Assembly (NCBI GenBank): GCA_026119935.1
Contig: JALRMH010000010.1
Location: 620,001-684,000, forward strand
Direction: 5' to 3'
DNA from: Endothia cerciana
Taxonomy: Eukaryota; Ascomycota; Sordariomycetes; Diaporthales; Cryphonectriaceae
Length of the DNA: 64,000 nt
This document shows, one piece after another, positions 22,404 through 33,511 of this stretch (positions are counted from its first letter, which is position 1; the number at the start of each line of letters is the position of its first letter). The notes under the pieces are model-generated. The model was not told the origin of the DNA and ran no database searches. It was given only the letters and a program-made list of their open reading frames with translations. Made by a program: the position numbers and the translations under genes.

Positions 22404-23097
22404 AGACTGATCCGATGCGTCCGGTTTTCATCCAACGTGTGCAGAGCCATAATCGTCCGAAGATTTCATATTGGTGATTACATCGTTACATCGAAGCTTT
22501 GGGCGACTACTGGGGCTGCTGACCCATCTTGCGTGTGCACGCAGTACCAATCTGGGTAGCAATCCTAACATGCGCTTTTCGAGTCTTCCATTGCTGCTTA
22601 TTTCAATTCTTGCGGGGACACAGAGCCAGTCCATCATCGCAATGTAGCAGTGGCGTCCTGCAAGAGAGGTTAGCGGACAAACCCCTGAAGGCATGTTTTG
22701 GCCGGACTGGGTCAGACGCAGCGCCACATGAAACCCGAGACGTCTCCTGAATGCCATCGCAACCACGACTTGCGACGGGCAAGGCCTATGTGGCTCCGCT
22801 GCAGCCGTGGTGCACCCGAGCCTGCAGTTGGAAGCCCATGTGAACCATGCCACCAATCCTGGATCCCGCTCTGCGCTGCTCGTCTCGACAACTCTCAAAC
22901 GCCATGGGCCTGCATGGCCCTTGTTACAGATTGCCAAGCATGATTCCCCCCGGACGTGCCGTCTTATATCAACGATAGTATGGGCACGGCACTCGTGCGT
23001 TTCTCGAATTCTTGCTCTCAAAAATCTTTCCCCTAAGCCACCGCCTTTTTTCAGCCCAAGAGCAATCCGACTATCCGACCTCCCCTGCACGATCGAA
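22404..23097 (+). promoter_or_regulatory. Intergenic/promoter between FAD monooxygenase and UstYa-like gene
   Basis: About 690 nt between two genes on the same strand. It should hold the 3' UTR of the first and promoter of the second. No repeat-containing precursor-peptide gene is visible here. Confidence 0.4.
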
Positions 23098-24166
23098 ATG
23101 GACCAGAAAGCTAGCAAATACGAGACCATCTGGAACGCGGAGGACGCCGACCGCGAGGAGTTCCTCTCCGAGACCGACGTCGACGAAGGCCAAGAAAAGA
23201 ATTGGCGCTGCGAAGAAGGAGGCGCACGCAGATGGGCCCAGCCTCGCGGGATCCTTTCCACACTCAAGTCATACCGGTGGATGATCGACACCTCCTTACT
23301 GGTAGTGATAACCGGATTACTGCTGTTGCTGCTGTTCAGAGGACCAGTGCAGCCCAGAAACAGGCAAATCGGCGGAGATTTCTCTGCCTCCAGCCATGAG
23401 CGTGAGTGCTTTGCCTATCGGCCCTGGGGCCTATATCTGCGAATTCAAGGCTAAGACGATCAGTTGCGGTGAACGTTGTGAAATGGAACGCAGATGCATC
23501 TTTCGTGCCAACGAACACCTCTGAGTGGTTCTCGGATGCTCTGGTGGCAAAGTGGAACACAATATTGCCATGTGAGTCTCCCTGGTCTTCTGCCAAGGCC
23601 ACCGGTGATTTGCTGATGTTGTTCTAAGCTGGAATATCACCTCCTGGAGGTCCAACGGGAGAGGCCGGGACGATCTTCTCGGCAGACTCCATGACGCACC
23701 AGCTGCACTGCCTCGTAGGTCAAGGATCTCGTCCGCGAGGCACGCAGGCGCCCCGTCACTTTTTAGAAATGGCTAACGGAAACAGTTCATGATGGGAAGG
23801 ATATACTCAACCCTCCGAGAGAACAGGGGAGATGAAGTTGATGAGGGTTTGCACACACACTTTATGCATTGCATCGACTACATCCGCCAGGCGGCAATGT
23901 GTGCGGGAGACGTAGCACTTGAGCCGCACTCGGCATCGGATGGAGCGGATCTTGGGCCGCTCGACGGAGGATGGAATGGGGTCCATGGTACTTCAATTAC
24001 TGCCTTGACTGCGTGGCGCCTGTTGCTGACTTGATATTCCTCCAGTGTGCAAGAACTACAACGAGGTCATCGACTACTTGGAAGGTATGTGCCGATATTG
24101 TGTCGTCCCCCCTCCCAGAAATATTGTTGTACTCCAGATGCTGATCTGCCTAGGTGGCATCCGTGA
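23098..24166 (+). CDS. UstYa-like oxidase (DUF3328), secondary metabolism
   Basis: Six exons: 23098-23401, 23464-23571, 23629-23714, 23786-23987, 24046-24084 and 24138-24166. All joins keep phase at GTGAGT/GTAGGT/GTAC/GTATGT donors and give 255 aa, the usual size. The N-terminus is acidic and cytosolic; one membrane helix lies at about 62-80 (SLLVVITGLLLLLLF). The two diagnostic HxxHC motifs are present: HQLHC at about 161-165 and HFMHC at about 191-195, followed by IDYIRQAAMC. The protein ends VCKNYNEVIDYLEDADLPRW and two more residues. Family members oxidise or cyclise peptides and other metabolites, for example in dikaritin-type RiPP pathways; the motifs are thought to bind copper. Substrate here is unknown. 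Paired with the upstream FAD monooxygenase. Confidence 0.9.
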
Positions 24167-26189
24167 CGGAACGCGAGTTGTGCTACCCATCGATGACTGA
24201 GTAGCGTCCTGTGATGTACCCGCGACGTTACCGTCCTGAGGCTCACGAAACCTGCAGAATAATGCTGGGGGCATAGGAGCAAGCCCCGCTCTCCCTGTCA
24301 CGTCAAGCGATGACCCGCCGCGCACAGTGATGGTCGCTGTAGCGTCAAGGGCAGAGGCCCGTATACCCGGCCCGGAGAGGAATGGTCTGCTCCAACAATT
24401 GTCGCCGCACGCGGCGGCTGGTGGTTTCTGCTCCCGTGGCATCGGTCATGGTGTCGGTCATGGTGGAGCCCGCCCACTTGATGCTGATGCGCCGTCAACT
24501 CGCTTCAGGTGATATCACATCTTAAACCAGCATCGGTTGCATTCAGAAGAAACTGGAAGGCCCTAGCTCTCGGGTCCATGATAAATCTGGACCATATCTA
24601 CAAGCAGGCGGCTGGGATGATAGGCGGGATCGGAATCCATGATCACAGGTGAAGCCGGTCTTTTGATCCCGTTCGATGTCGGCACGTTCCTTGTGGGGGC
24701 ACTTTACAGAAAGACTCCATAGGCTGTTAGACACGAACAATGAATACCCAAGACGTCTCGTCCAGATGACCGACTCTCTCGTACGATCTTTGAAGAGACC
24801 ATAGTAGTCCGCAATGCAGTCATGGTCCATGACGCGGCTGGTCATTTTCTAGAAAAGTGTTTCTAGCCGCCGAGAACAGGAGGCCGGTCCTTACCGTGCA
24901 CGGTACATCGCAGGACGAAGACGATACTGATACGCCTGTTCTGCAAACTTGTGGAGTGGAGGAGCGTCAACCGAGTGGCATCCGGTTATCTCCAACTCAA
25001 GCCATGCTAGGTGAAGCCCAATGAACTGCCCGAGGCCCAACGGATTGAGAAGCGCATACGGCGTGACTGACAAATGGCTGCCAACTGTGTCCTGGGTCTC
25101 TTGATCATGAGGCCGATAGGTGTCGGTGAGTCCCCGTCGGCTCCGCAGCGTTGGCGCATCAAGACGCCTTGATCGTGCAAGCGGTGGAGTTCGTGCATCG
25201 GGAATCCCTGCGGCAGACTGTGGCCATTAGCGGGCGACTAGGCTAGGGCCCTTATCTGCATTGGCAAAAATACCCATGGGGAAGGGAGAAAAAAAAAAAG
25301 AGATGGTTGAGCCTATGAGCGGTGTGCACGTTTTTCATCGCTTGCCACTCGTTAAGTGCAGCCTCGATGATCTCGTAACGAGCATTGACAGATCCCATAG
25401 CACAGGCCCGCTGCGGATCGTTCCCCAGGCATTTGCATGAACCGTGATAGATGCGATTCGAAACTATATCTAATGTTTGGTGGCCACCGTTTTGACCGCT
25501 TCCTACGATGTCTGGGCTACATTTCCCCTCGGAACCCTATATGCATTCGTCTGCTTCGGCAATCTGGACTAAGCTGTCGGGCCAACATCGTCTCTCGTCC
25601 CTCTCGAAAACACCAGTGGAACCGTAAAGCGCAGTTTTCCTGCACAACATGGCTGAAGTTCAGCGCCGAGCGACGAGTGCAGGTGATTTCGGACACGAGC
25701 GTAGTAATCGGCGAAAGTCGGGCATTTTCTTCTTCAATCGATCGTTCAAGAAGTAAGTCGGAATGCTCCCCTTCTCCATATCGGTCTACTAAAGCCCCTC
25801 GTCCACGTTCCTCTACGCCTCTTCCCCCCTCCTTCCTATGGGCGAACACACTCAACTCCTCTTGCCATCTTACGAGGATACGTTTTCCTAAGTCTCGAGA
25901 GAAAGTTGGGATGCGGGGAGTCGCAGACATCATCACACCCCCGTCATCTCTTCAGGATGCGACGACGACAAGGAAATGGCTTTCGAGATCTTGCAGTCTC
26001 TTATATTTGCTTGAAATCAGGGCGTCTGTTTGACCATGTATCTGCGTCGCCCGATATCATATAGACTTGGCACGGTGCCCTGGTGCGAACAAGTGTTTCT
26101 CATACAAGTGTGACAGAACTCTGGCGCCACCGGTCGAACTGAGGCATGATATTGTGTCTCCGCATCGTCGATTGACGAAAAGGCGTCCC
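24167..26189. other. Region with possible gene remnants, unresolved
   Basis: About 2 kb between the UstYa-like and BTB genes. On the minus strand between about 24690 and 25540, several frames look protein-like: CLGNDPQRACAMGSVN and RYEIIEAALNEW near 25330-25410, MHELHRLHDQGVLM near 25160-25200, VTPYALLNPLGLGQF near 25030-25070, and VMDHDCIADYYGLF near 24800-24840. An intron with GTAAGG and a CCAG acceptor at about 24848-24895 would join the last two, but the middle pieces lie in different frames. This could be a real multi-exon gene of unknown family or a decaying one. I name no product. Confidence 0.35.
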
Positions 26190-27820
26190 ATGACTGCCAG
26201 CCCTCGCGAAGAGGACGAAGAGGAATCCACGAGACCTTGTTTCCAGAGAAAGGTTTCTCTACCCCTGTCCAGCAACCCGACCTTCACGACGGAAACCATT
26301 TATTCATTTTCATTTGGGTACTCATGACCATGATCTTCTCAGTTTGGACGAGACATATAAGGGGATAAAACTTTGCTGACTCGATGTTCTCTAGGTCTGC
26401 ATCGTCCCCTAAGGGAGACAACGACGGTAGCGGTTCGACCCCCACAACTCCGACGTTAGGTCCGCTCCAGGATGGTTTCGACCTGAAGAGGAGCGACTCA
26501 GGACGGAGCATTCCGGCCCTTGCCCAGACATCTGCTGTCACGGTCGAGGCTGAACGCGCCCTCAGTTCATCCCCAAAGACCGCATCGATCTCCTTGGGAG
26601 AGGCCGCGCAGAAATCGTCCTCCCCTGCCGCCAGCATCAATGGTCCAGCAGATGCCACGGCAGCAGAAACGAAGCCGACGGAAGACCTCCCGACGCCTCC
26701 GGATACGCCTGGTGGCCCCTCTTGCACAGACACAGCTGCCGGCCGCGATGGTGATCAGGCGGAGCTGGGTCCACAAGGGTCGGACAGCAAGACTGAGCTC
26801 CCGGAAGCCGAGAAGAAGTCCTACTCCGACGACGCCGACCTCAGCATCAAAGTCCGAAGCTCGCATGGCGACGACGCCATCTACGCCGTCCGATCCTCTG
26901 TTCTGGAGAGCGCGTCTCGCGTCTGGAAACAGGGCATACCGTCACGGGACTCTGACACGATCGACATGCTCTCCGATCCGGCGTTTGGCTTAGATGTCAT
27001 CTTCTCGATTGCGCACTACAGATTCCAGGACCTGCCTCGACAAGTAGATGTTGCAGAGTTGTATGGGATCGCCTTTGCCGCCGACAAGTACGAGACGGTC
27101 CATCTGTTGACGCCGTTCGTAAAAGGTTGGCTTGCATGTCTGGATAGCGCCAGCCAGACAGCTGGGCCTCAAGATGACGAGACTCTCGTCGCAGGGTGGG
27201 TTCTCGGCGAGGCGCAGTCTTTCTCACGGACGGTCTCCCGCTGCGCCTACAACTCCAGCATTAGCCCTGACGGCATACTTCTTGACTCTCAGGGCAGGCC
27301 GTGGCAGGAGCAGCCATTGTCCGGCGAGGCGATCGAACTCCTTGCCGCCGTGCGCCTGAACGCGATCGAGCAGATCATCCAGGCCGTGAGCGGCCCTGTC
27401 AGCACACTCCTAAACCCACAGCCAGGCGCCGAGGAGCCCACGCACTACTGTCAGGCGCCCGGGGACGACTCCGTCCGCGAGGAGTGTGAACAGCTCCAGC
27501 TTGGCTCCGCCATCATGGGCCTCACCAAGGCGAAGCTGTGGCCCCCCCCGGAGCCATCTCGCGTCCACGCCAGCCCCGTCGAGCTGGCCCGCACCTACGG
27601 AGATATCCGCCTGAGGCGGTCGGTCGAGGATGGCCACGCGCAATGTGGCTTCGGCCACCAAGATCAGTTCGCAAAGGTCCTCGGCCAGCCTGCGCAGCTA
27701 ACACCCGCGGTTATCGAGCAGCTTGTGAGTCGAGCCAGGCAGTCCGGTGTGTACGAGGAGGCCGCGTTCAAGACCTTAGAGGAGGGCCTCGTTGAGGAGT
27801 CTGCAACCCCGGTCGAGTAG
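26190..27820 (+). CDS. BTB/POZ-domain protein
   Basis: Exon 1, 26190-26317, starts MTASPREEDEEESTRP; exon 2 is 26395-27820. The 77-nt intron (GTACTC...TCTAG with branch site GCTGAC, phase 2) gives 517 aa. The alternative start ATG at 26384 lies inside the intron's acceptor region and is not preferred. The first about 185 residues are Ser/Thr/Pro-rich and probably disordered. Residues about 188-285 (DADLSIKVRSSHGDDAIYAV, then the helical part ending AFAADKYETVHLL) fit a fungal BTB fold, a protein-protein interaction module. The C-terminal about 230 residues are helical with no known motif. Function is unknown; BTB proteins in these fungi include regulators and adaptors. Confidence 0.85.
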
Positions 27821-28005
27821 GGCGAAGTATGAATGGACGGCCCAGACGGGAGGGTATGACCAGAGCAGCAAGACATGGGAGAAATGTAGTTGTCTTGCTC
27901 CGGCATCAGAAAATCCTCTCGTTCCTATTTTGAGTCGCGTATTGGAGTATCCGGAAACGGTCTTGCCAGCATGAGAAAAACGCTCTTTTTTTTTTTAAAC
28001 CCTCC

Positions 28006-29126
28006 CTATCGGAGGCTGTTTTCGCTCATATCCGCACGTTCCTTTGTGGTTACTGTAGTAGTTAGCTCCTTCAGCGCAAAGTAGTCGTCGCTGCCGCCCA
28101 TGACCACTGTGCCTGATCTCTCGTCCGGAGTGGGAATATTGTGGTTCTGCCTATCGGATAAATATTTGGATTGTGAACCCGTCGTCGGTGCAATACTTCG
28201 TCTAGCACTAGGTAACTGTTGATTGCTGAAGTTCCCGCTATACCTAGTCCGAGCCACGACCTGACGTCTTGGCCCTCGATAGAGGGGACGCAGTGTTGCA
28301 AGCGACGTAGACATTATCAGAAATGAGCCCTCTGCGAAGTGTGTCATGGAGAGGTAGACGAGGGGGTCTGTAGGCGTCAGTCAGATGGAGATCAGAAGAG
28401 AAGGGCCCGGAGAGGGAATTCAGAATCAAGGCTAGGCACTTACAGGAGAGATCTTTTCCCATCATGAACCCCAGGTGAGAAAAGATGGAGAACTTGTATA
28501 TCGATATGGCAAAACCAAACCAGCTAATGCTCAGCGACACAGCAACGCCGATGCGGGTCTTGAGCGGCATGTTGAGCCGCATAACGGCAGGGACGGGGTA
28601 GAGAGCGAAGAAGACGTCCAGCGCGGTGGAATACGTGTAGGTAAACCAGGCGAGTCCAACATATATGCTTTGGCTTGCACAGGTACCCCGTTCGATGCTT
28701 TTATCCCATTGAAAAGCTACCGGTCTGCATTGTGCAAAGCCCCAGACCGACAACACGAGGACGGATGCCTGACAAGCAAGTGCCAGGCTCCAAAACATCA
28801 ACGTAGTTCTCGTGCTGTAGTTCAGGATCCGCTTTAGTGTAGAGATGATGGCGAATTTCGGCAAGGTGCATAACCACGGAGTGGCAGCATTGAGGACGGC
28901 ATTCCATTTCGCCAACTGTAACTTGATTTTGAACTCTGTCAGTGGCCAAGCCAATTGTGAACATGACATGAGGTGTCTTGGACCTACTGGCTGTGGCCCC
29001 AAACAAGGCCCAACAGACCTTTTGGGCAAGGCTGCCCAGGTCATTGCTATCCCATATCGACATGTCGAGAGACGCCCTGGCTATGACAGTCTCAGGGGCA
29101 AGGTTGAAAGTTGTGAGGTTTAGCAT
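28006..29126 (-). CDS. Rhodopsin-domain integral membrane protein (second copy)
   Basis: Fungal rhodopsin-domain membrane protein. Exons 28988-29126, 28444-28935 and 28006-28367; introns of 52 nt (GTAGGT...GACAG) and 76 nt (GTAAGT...CTACAG), both phase 1, give 330 aa. Several hydrophobic helices are seen (LMFWSLALACQASVLVLSVW, IYVGLAWFTYTYSTALDVFF, IGVAVSLSISWFGFAISIY), with the family block between them (FALYPVPAVMRLNMPLKTRI). A long polar tail (GNFSNQQLPSARRSIAPTT and on) follows. The N-terminal part before residue about 50 lacks the usual GWDD motif, so the 5' end may be incomplete or the start may be further upstream (ATG at 29240 in the same frame adds 38 residues). It may be truncated compared with the first copy at 5.7-7.3 kb. 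Confidence 0.78.
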
Positions 29127-30595
29127 CAGGTCAGAAAACAGCCAGCCCCGGGGAGACAGAACGACTTTAAAGCCATCGCCAGCTGCGTTTCGTCCTTGAG
29201 CCTGTGAGCGAATGCCTCTAGAACTAACTAGTGTGCCCAACTCCTACCTAAGTCCTGTCAAGGCCCGCCACAGGGGCAGGGTCGTCCTTGAGATTTCACA
29301 GACTAGTATCCTGAAATCATGCCACATCCCCGAGAGTTTGGGCGTCCGTTATCCAAGGCGCACGTGGTGGCTTGCGTTCGTGCACGACTGGCTACGCCAC
29401 TAATCTAGGCCTGGAACATTGCGGCTCTAGTCGAGTCAAGGGGCTAGTTTTTGTTATTTAGAGCGCACCGAAGCTTTACTGGACCGAGCGGCTCAGAAGA
29501 GATGTTATGCAGATCCGCCGGCGTCGTCAGCTCCCGCGCATTCCAGCGATTCTGACATCCGCCTTTCTCAAGGTATTTGCACAAGTGCCTGCTTGGTCTG
29601 GTGAGCAGAGACGGAGGGGGACGCTTTGGACGCGACAATAAGGATCAAAGCTAGGAGGGTGCCATCCGCATCTCTCGCGTATAGGCTGCCCTGAACATTT
29701 CTCTCGATAATTCAGACGGCCAATAAGTGTTTATAGTGTGGTCTCCCATCCCTCTCTAAAAGCACAGAAGAGGAAGAAAAAAAGGGCACTTCCCCTTAGG
29801 CGCAACAAGGTTCGTCTCGAGGGAGCTATGACCCACTACCTGGTCCGATTAGCTTCTCAGCTATGCTTTCCGTTCCTACATTGTCCACGATGGCTTACAA
29901 TCGATTGGCTTTCATACAACGTGTTCTGTGCTCTCCTCGAGGAACAGCCGTAGCTCTAGAGAAAAGAGGATCCCGCGGGTCGAGCCGAGGTGATCGTACT
30001 ATTTAATCTAGCCATTCGGCGCGCGATACGGCATTCGACTGGGTTCCGTCTTTTGCTGCGTGATTTCCCACCACCATGTAGTCTAAACAGCTTGCTGGTC
30101 TGGAGGCGATTTAACGAGCCCTTCTGGTCACAGACATCTTCCTAAGGTAAGCATCAATCCATATGTTCCATTTGAGGGTGAGATATCCCTTTTACACCGA
30201 GGTCCAACTTGGGAAAAACTCAACGACACTCGGTCCGCTGCGGGTCGATACGAAGTCCGTAGTCTTGCCCATGTCTTCAGATACGCAAAATAATTGAGGC
30301 CTTGTTCTATATTGTGGACTCTACTATATTTTCATGAGCATGGCCCTTGCCGCTTATTGTCTCGTTGTTTTGTGCCTCCCCGTTTAAGTTTGAATGCCTG
30401 AGCTGTGATAGGGACGACAAGGCAATGTGTCCTGATGGGTTCCTTGGTCTGATGACGGCCGAGAAATAGCGGAAGGGTGTCAAGAGACTTCATCATATTT
30501 AAACATCAAACACCACGAAGGCAAGGCGACCATGTGGGAAGAGGTAGCCCCCGTTCACGTGCCCCAGATCTTCCCACATCCCGACAACGCCTAAT
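29127..30595. other. Gene-free stretch
   Basis: About 1.5 kb between the rhodopsin-domain gene start and the TTC27-like stop. Short open frames only, no recognisable domain, repeat or RNA gene. Confidence 0.5.
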
Positions 30596-33511
30596 TCATG
30601 CCTTCAGACCATCCAATAAGCCTTTCAGCGTATCCCAGCCCTCACTCCCCTCCCACGGCTCCTTCCCCTTACCCATAACGCTGCGTATAGCACTCCTGGC
30701 CTTACTCTTCCACTTGTCGCCAATCTCTTCCACCTGTGGGCCAAAGTTCTCCAGCACTGCGGCCAACTCGTCCGTCCTCTGCACCACGACCTGCCAGGCC
30801 TCCTTACTCTCCAGCCAATTCCTGCTCGTGGTGGATTCCTGGTCTCCCCTCTTGGCAGCTTCGACCGCGAGGCCACCTCCCATCGAGCCGGCTCCCGACG
30901 TCGCTCCGCCGACAGCAGCCCGCCACGCCTTCTCGGAAGCATCGATGGCGCCGGCGTAGTCCCTCCTCCATACACGGAGACGAGAGAGCAGTTCCCATAG
31001 CTCGGAGCGGTTCGTGATCAAGGGGACAATCTCCCTCTCCATCATCTCGTTGACATTGCGCTCGACGCTGCCTCGCGGCGGCTCATATTGTCCGACACCG
31101 GTGTCGTTCTTCTTGTCTGTTGACAGAACACCTTCTGTGAGCAACACGCGGAGTATATCGTCATCCAGTGCATCTTCCGAATTTCTTATCCTGATAATGG
31201 ATCGCAGGGCCTGAATGATCTCGAAGAACGGCATAGGACGCATCCGTGTGGCAAGCGTGATGACGTTGTCCCAGATGCGCCAGTTATCGTGCGCAATTGA
31301 GGCTCCTCGCTTGTAGGCGTTCATTGATTGTGCCAGGAGGATTGATGGGTTTTTAGTGGTGTGGACTGTTGAAGGCTTCTCTTCGTCGTCTTCCTCCTCG
31401 GCCTGGACTCCTGTACCCGGCCCGGGTTGGTCGCCATTGGCTGGAATGTGCTTCTTGTTGTTCTCTACAGCCTCCAAATACATGCTGTATAACGCACTTC
31501 CAAGGTTGCTCCACGTTCTTGCATCTTCGCCGCCGGCGGAGTCGTTACACGATCCAATGGCACGGGTGAAAGCCTCGGCCGCAGCTGCAAAGTCTCCCAG
31601 CCTCAAGTTGATGTCCCCCAGCCGGCTCCACATCTCGGGCGACAGGCGATTGACGGACACTGCAAGCTGGTAGGCCTCGCGAGCCTTCGTCCAATCTTTC
31701 TGGGCGAGGTAGTGCTCACCCAGCGACTTTTGAGCTCGAGCATACCTGCGATTTGATATCTCCCATGCTCTCTCGTAATGCGCGACTGCGGACTCGGTTT
31801 CTATATCACCTAAGATGCAGAAGAGCCTAGGTGCGTTCGGTTGAGCCGGTGTGCGCTCAGGTCCAGTGAAGGTCTCTGCTTTGAGCGTCGTGATGTCCGT
31901 GTCCTCATCGAGCTCATCATTCGCATCGTTCTCAACCACGCCGTCGGATTGGCCATGGTTTCTACGATGAAATAACCTCCACCGAACGATAGCTCGTGCC
32001 TTATCCTCCCCACCACCGCCCCTCCCGCTGCCGTCCTCATTGTCTGTGGAAGCACTGCTTGCGAGACACAGGGCAACCTCGGCCCAAAGCTTCAAGCGCT
32101 TGAAGATCTCGAGAGCCGAGACCAATGACCCTACTCCTGTCCAAGCATATGCCAGTTCCGATTCAAGATGCCAGCGTGGGGGCGACGAGAGAGCATGGAT
32201 GTACTCTAGCCTTACGTGTGCAGGTGCTGTCTCTTCCGATGTTGCAGCGGGGAAGAATGACTTGGGTTTCTCTTCGACGGGTGCTGCTTCCTCCCGATCT
32301 TGCTTCGGCTTCGGCTGCTCATCAGGCATGGAGATCGAAATGGATGGGACCCCTGGGCCATCTTGTGCCTCGGCGCCCTGGCTTTCTCCGTCGACGACAG
32401 CCTTTTGTGTGGTGTCCACGATGACCTGGTCGACGACAGCTTGCATCTGCAGAACCCCTCGCTCTACGGTCCTACTGCGATGCTGCTCGATCCGGGATCG
32501 CACAAGTAGAGCCTGAGTGTAGACCTGCCAGTTGGTCGACTTGTCGTTGATGACCCTTATGGCGAACGGTAGAACTTCCTCAGCCGTTAATTTGTCCGCA
32601 GGAGAGAATGAGTCCTTCAGCGTAGCTTGTGTGAGTAATATGATTTGGTCCAGAGCTGAGAGCTGTGGCTGTTCGTCCGGTTTCAGATCGATCAGTGCAG
32701 CAGGTAGCTGAGGCGCTGGGCCTCCATTCTGCTCGCCGTTGAGGCCTTCGTCGCCCTGGGCGTACTCGATCTCCTCCAAGAGGGTATCATCGTTGAGCGG
32801 CAAAGCCTCGGGGACCTCCTGCTTCGCGTCTGGGTCGGGTGAGGTTCCGCTTTTGGCCAGCACGACCAACTGACTGGTGCTCTTTTCCTGGAATCTAGTC
32901 CTCTTTCCAAGCGCACCGGACAAGGCGTACACGAAACGGTTCAAATCTGCCGCGACGCTCAATGCATCGCGAGCCTGGACGTCCTGGCCCAGCATGATGC
33001 AAATGTTGGCCTTCTCAACTAGAAAGCGCACCTTGTCTTCCGTCGACCAACGGGAAGAGTCGACCTCCCACTTTTCACCCAGAACGTCGCCCTCCACCCC
33101 ACGCAGGCCTTCCTGTATTCTCTCCACCAGGGTGGGCACCTCGCTCATGCCGATATTTTTGGTGAAGATGGAGCCAGGGCTCAGGCTGGGCTCAATAAAG
33201 AGTTTGTAGTGCCATACATGCAGCCTGAGTCTCATCCATGCCAGGCTGATGCCGCCGTGGCCGGCGCTGCTGGTTGTCCATGCTTCGGCTGTGGCGTTAT
33301 CGATGCTGTGTTTGGCGAGACAGAACAGGTCGATGTGGGGGATGAATGGGTAAGGGCTGACACCATCTACATCCAGAGACGACAGCCTCAGGTCGACCTT
33401 GTCCTCGTAGGGCTGTGCCAGCTTTATTCGATCATCGTTGAGAACGGGTCCAGTGACATTTGCCTGCAGGAAGGCATTGAAGGCCTCGACTCCGACATCT
33501 ATTGACGCCAT
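30596..33511 (-). CDS. EMW1: TPR-repeat protein of the TTC27/Emw1 family
   Basis: Single exon, 971 aa. Homologue of animal TTC27 and yeast Emw1 (essential, linked to cell-wall integrity and glycoprotein homeostasis). The N-terminal half is helical (WTTSSAGHGGISLAWMRLRL, LVEKANICIMLGQDVQARDAL), with acidic and Gln-rich linkers. The hallmark central block is at about residues 570-655: AHYERAWEISNRRYARAQKS, LGEHYLAQKDWTKAREAYQL, MWSRLGDINLRLGDFAAAAE and RTWSNLGSALYSMYLEAV, which are tandem tetratricopeptide repeats. WRIWDNVITLATRM follows, and the C-terminus is basic. Start ATG at 33509-33511. Confident family call; the precise role in this fungus is inferred. Confidence 0.93.
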   Translation of the reverse strand: MASIDVGVEAFNAFLQANVTGPVLNDDRIKLAQPYEDKVDLRLSSLDVDGVSPYPFIPHIDLFCLAKHSIDNATAEAWTTSSAGHGGISLAWMRLRLHVWHYKLFIEPSLSPGSIFTKNIGMSEVPTLVERIQEGLRGVEGDVLGEKWEVDSSRWSTEDKVRFLVEKANICIMLGQDVQARDALSVAADLNRFVYALSGALGKRTRFQEKSTSQLVVLAKSGTSPDPDAKQEVPEALPLNDDTLLEEIEYAQGDEGLNGEQNGGPAPQLPAALIDLKPDEQPQLSALDQIILLTQATLKDSFSPADKLTAEEVLPFAIRVINDKSTNWQVYTQALLVRSRIEQHRSRTVERGVLQMQAVVDQVIVDTTQKAVVDGESQGAEAQDGPGVPSISISMPDEQPKPKQDREEAAPVEEKPKSFFPAATSEETAPAHVRLEYIHALSSPPRWHLESELAYAWTGVGSLVSALEIFKRLKLWAEVALCLASSASTDNEDGSGRGGGGEDKARAIVRWRLFHRRNHGQSDGVVENDANDELDEDTDITTLKAETFTGPERTPAQPNAPRLFCILGDIETESAVAHYERAWEISNRRYARAQKSLGEHYLAQKDWTKAREAYQLAVSVNRLSPEMWSRLGDINLRLGDFAAAAEAFTRAIGSCNDSAGGEDARTWSNLGSALYSMYLEAVENNKKHIPANGDQPGPGTGVQAEEEDDEEKPSTVHTTKNPSILLAQSMNAYKRGASIAHDNWRIWDNVITLATRMRPMPFFEIIQALRSIIRIRNSEDALDDDILRVLLTEGVLSTDKKNDTGVGQYEPPRGSVERNVNEMMEREIVPLITNRSELWELLSRLRVWRRDYAGAIDASEKAWRAAVGGATSGAGSMGGGLAVEAAKRGDQESTTSRNWLESKEAWQVVVQRTDELAAVLENFGPQVEEIGDKWKSKARSAIRSVMGKGKEPWEGSEGWDTLKGLLDGLKA

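Noticed and set aside
25437..26033. 198-codon plus-strand frame considered as a RiPP precursor near the UstYa-like gene
   Set aside because: It contains scattered Arg/Lys pairs but no signal peptide and no repeated core peptides, so it does not fit a dikaritin-type precursor.
26384..26394. ATG at 26384 as start of the BTB gene
   Set aside because: It lies in the acceptor region of a good intron (branch GCTGAC, TCTAG), and an in-phase upstream exon starting at 26190 gives a better model.
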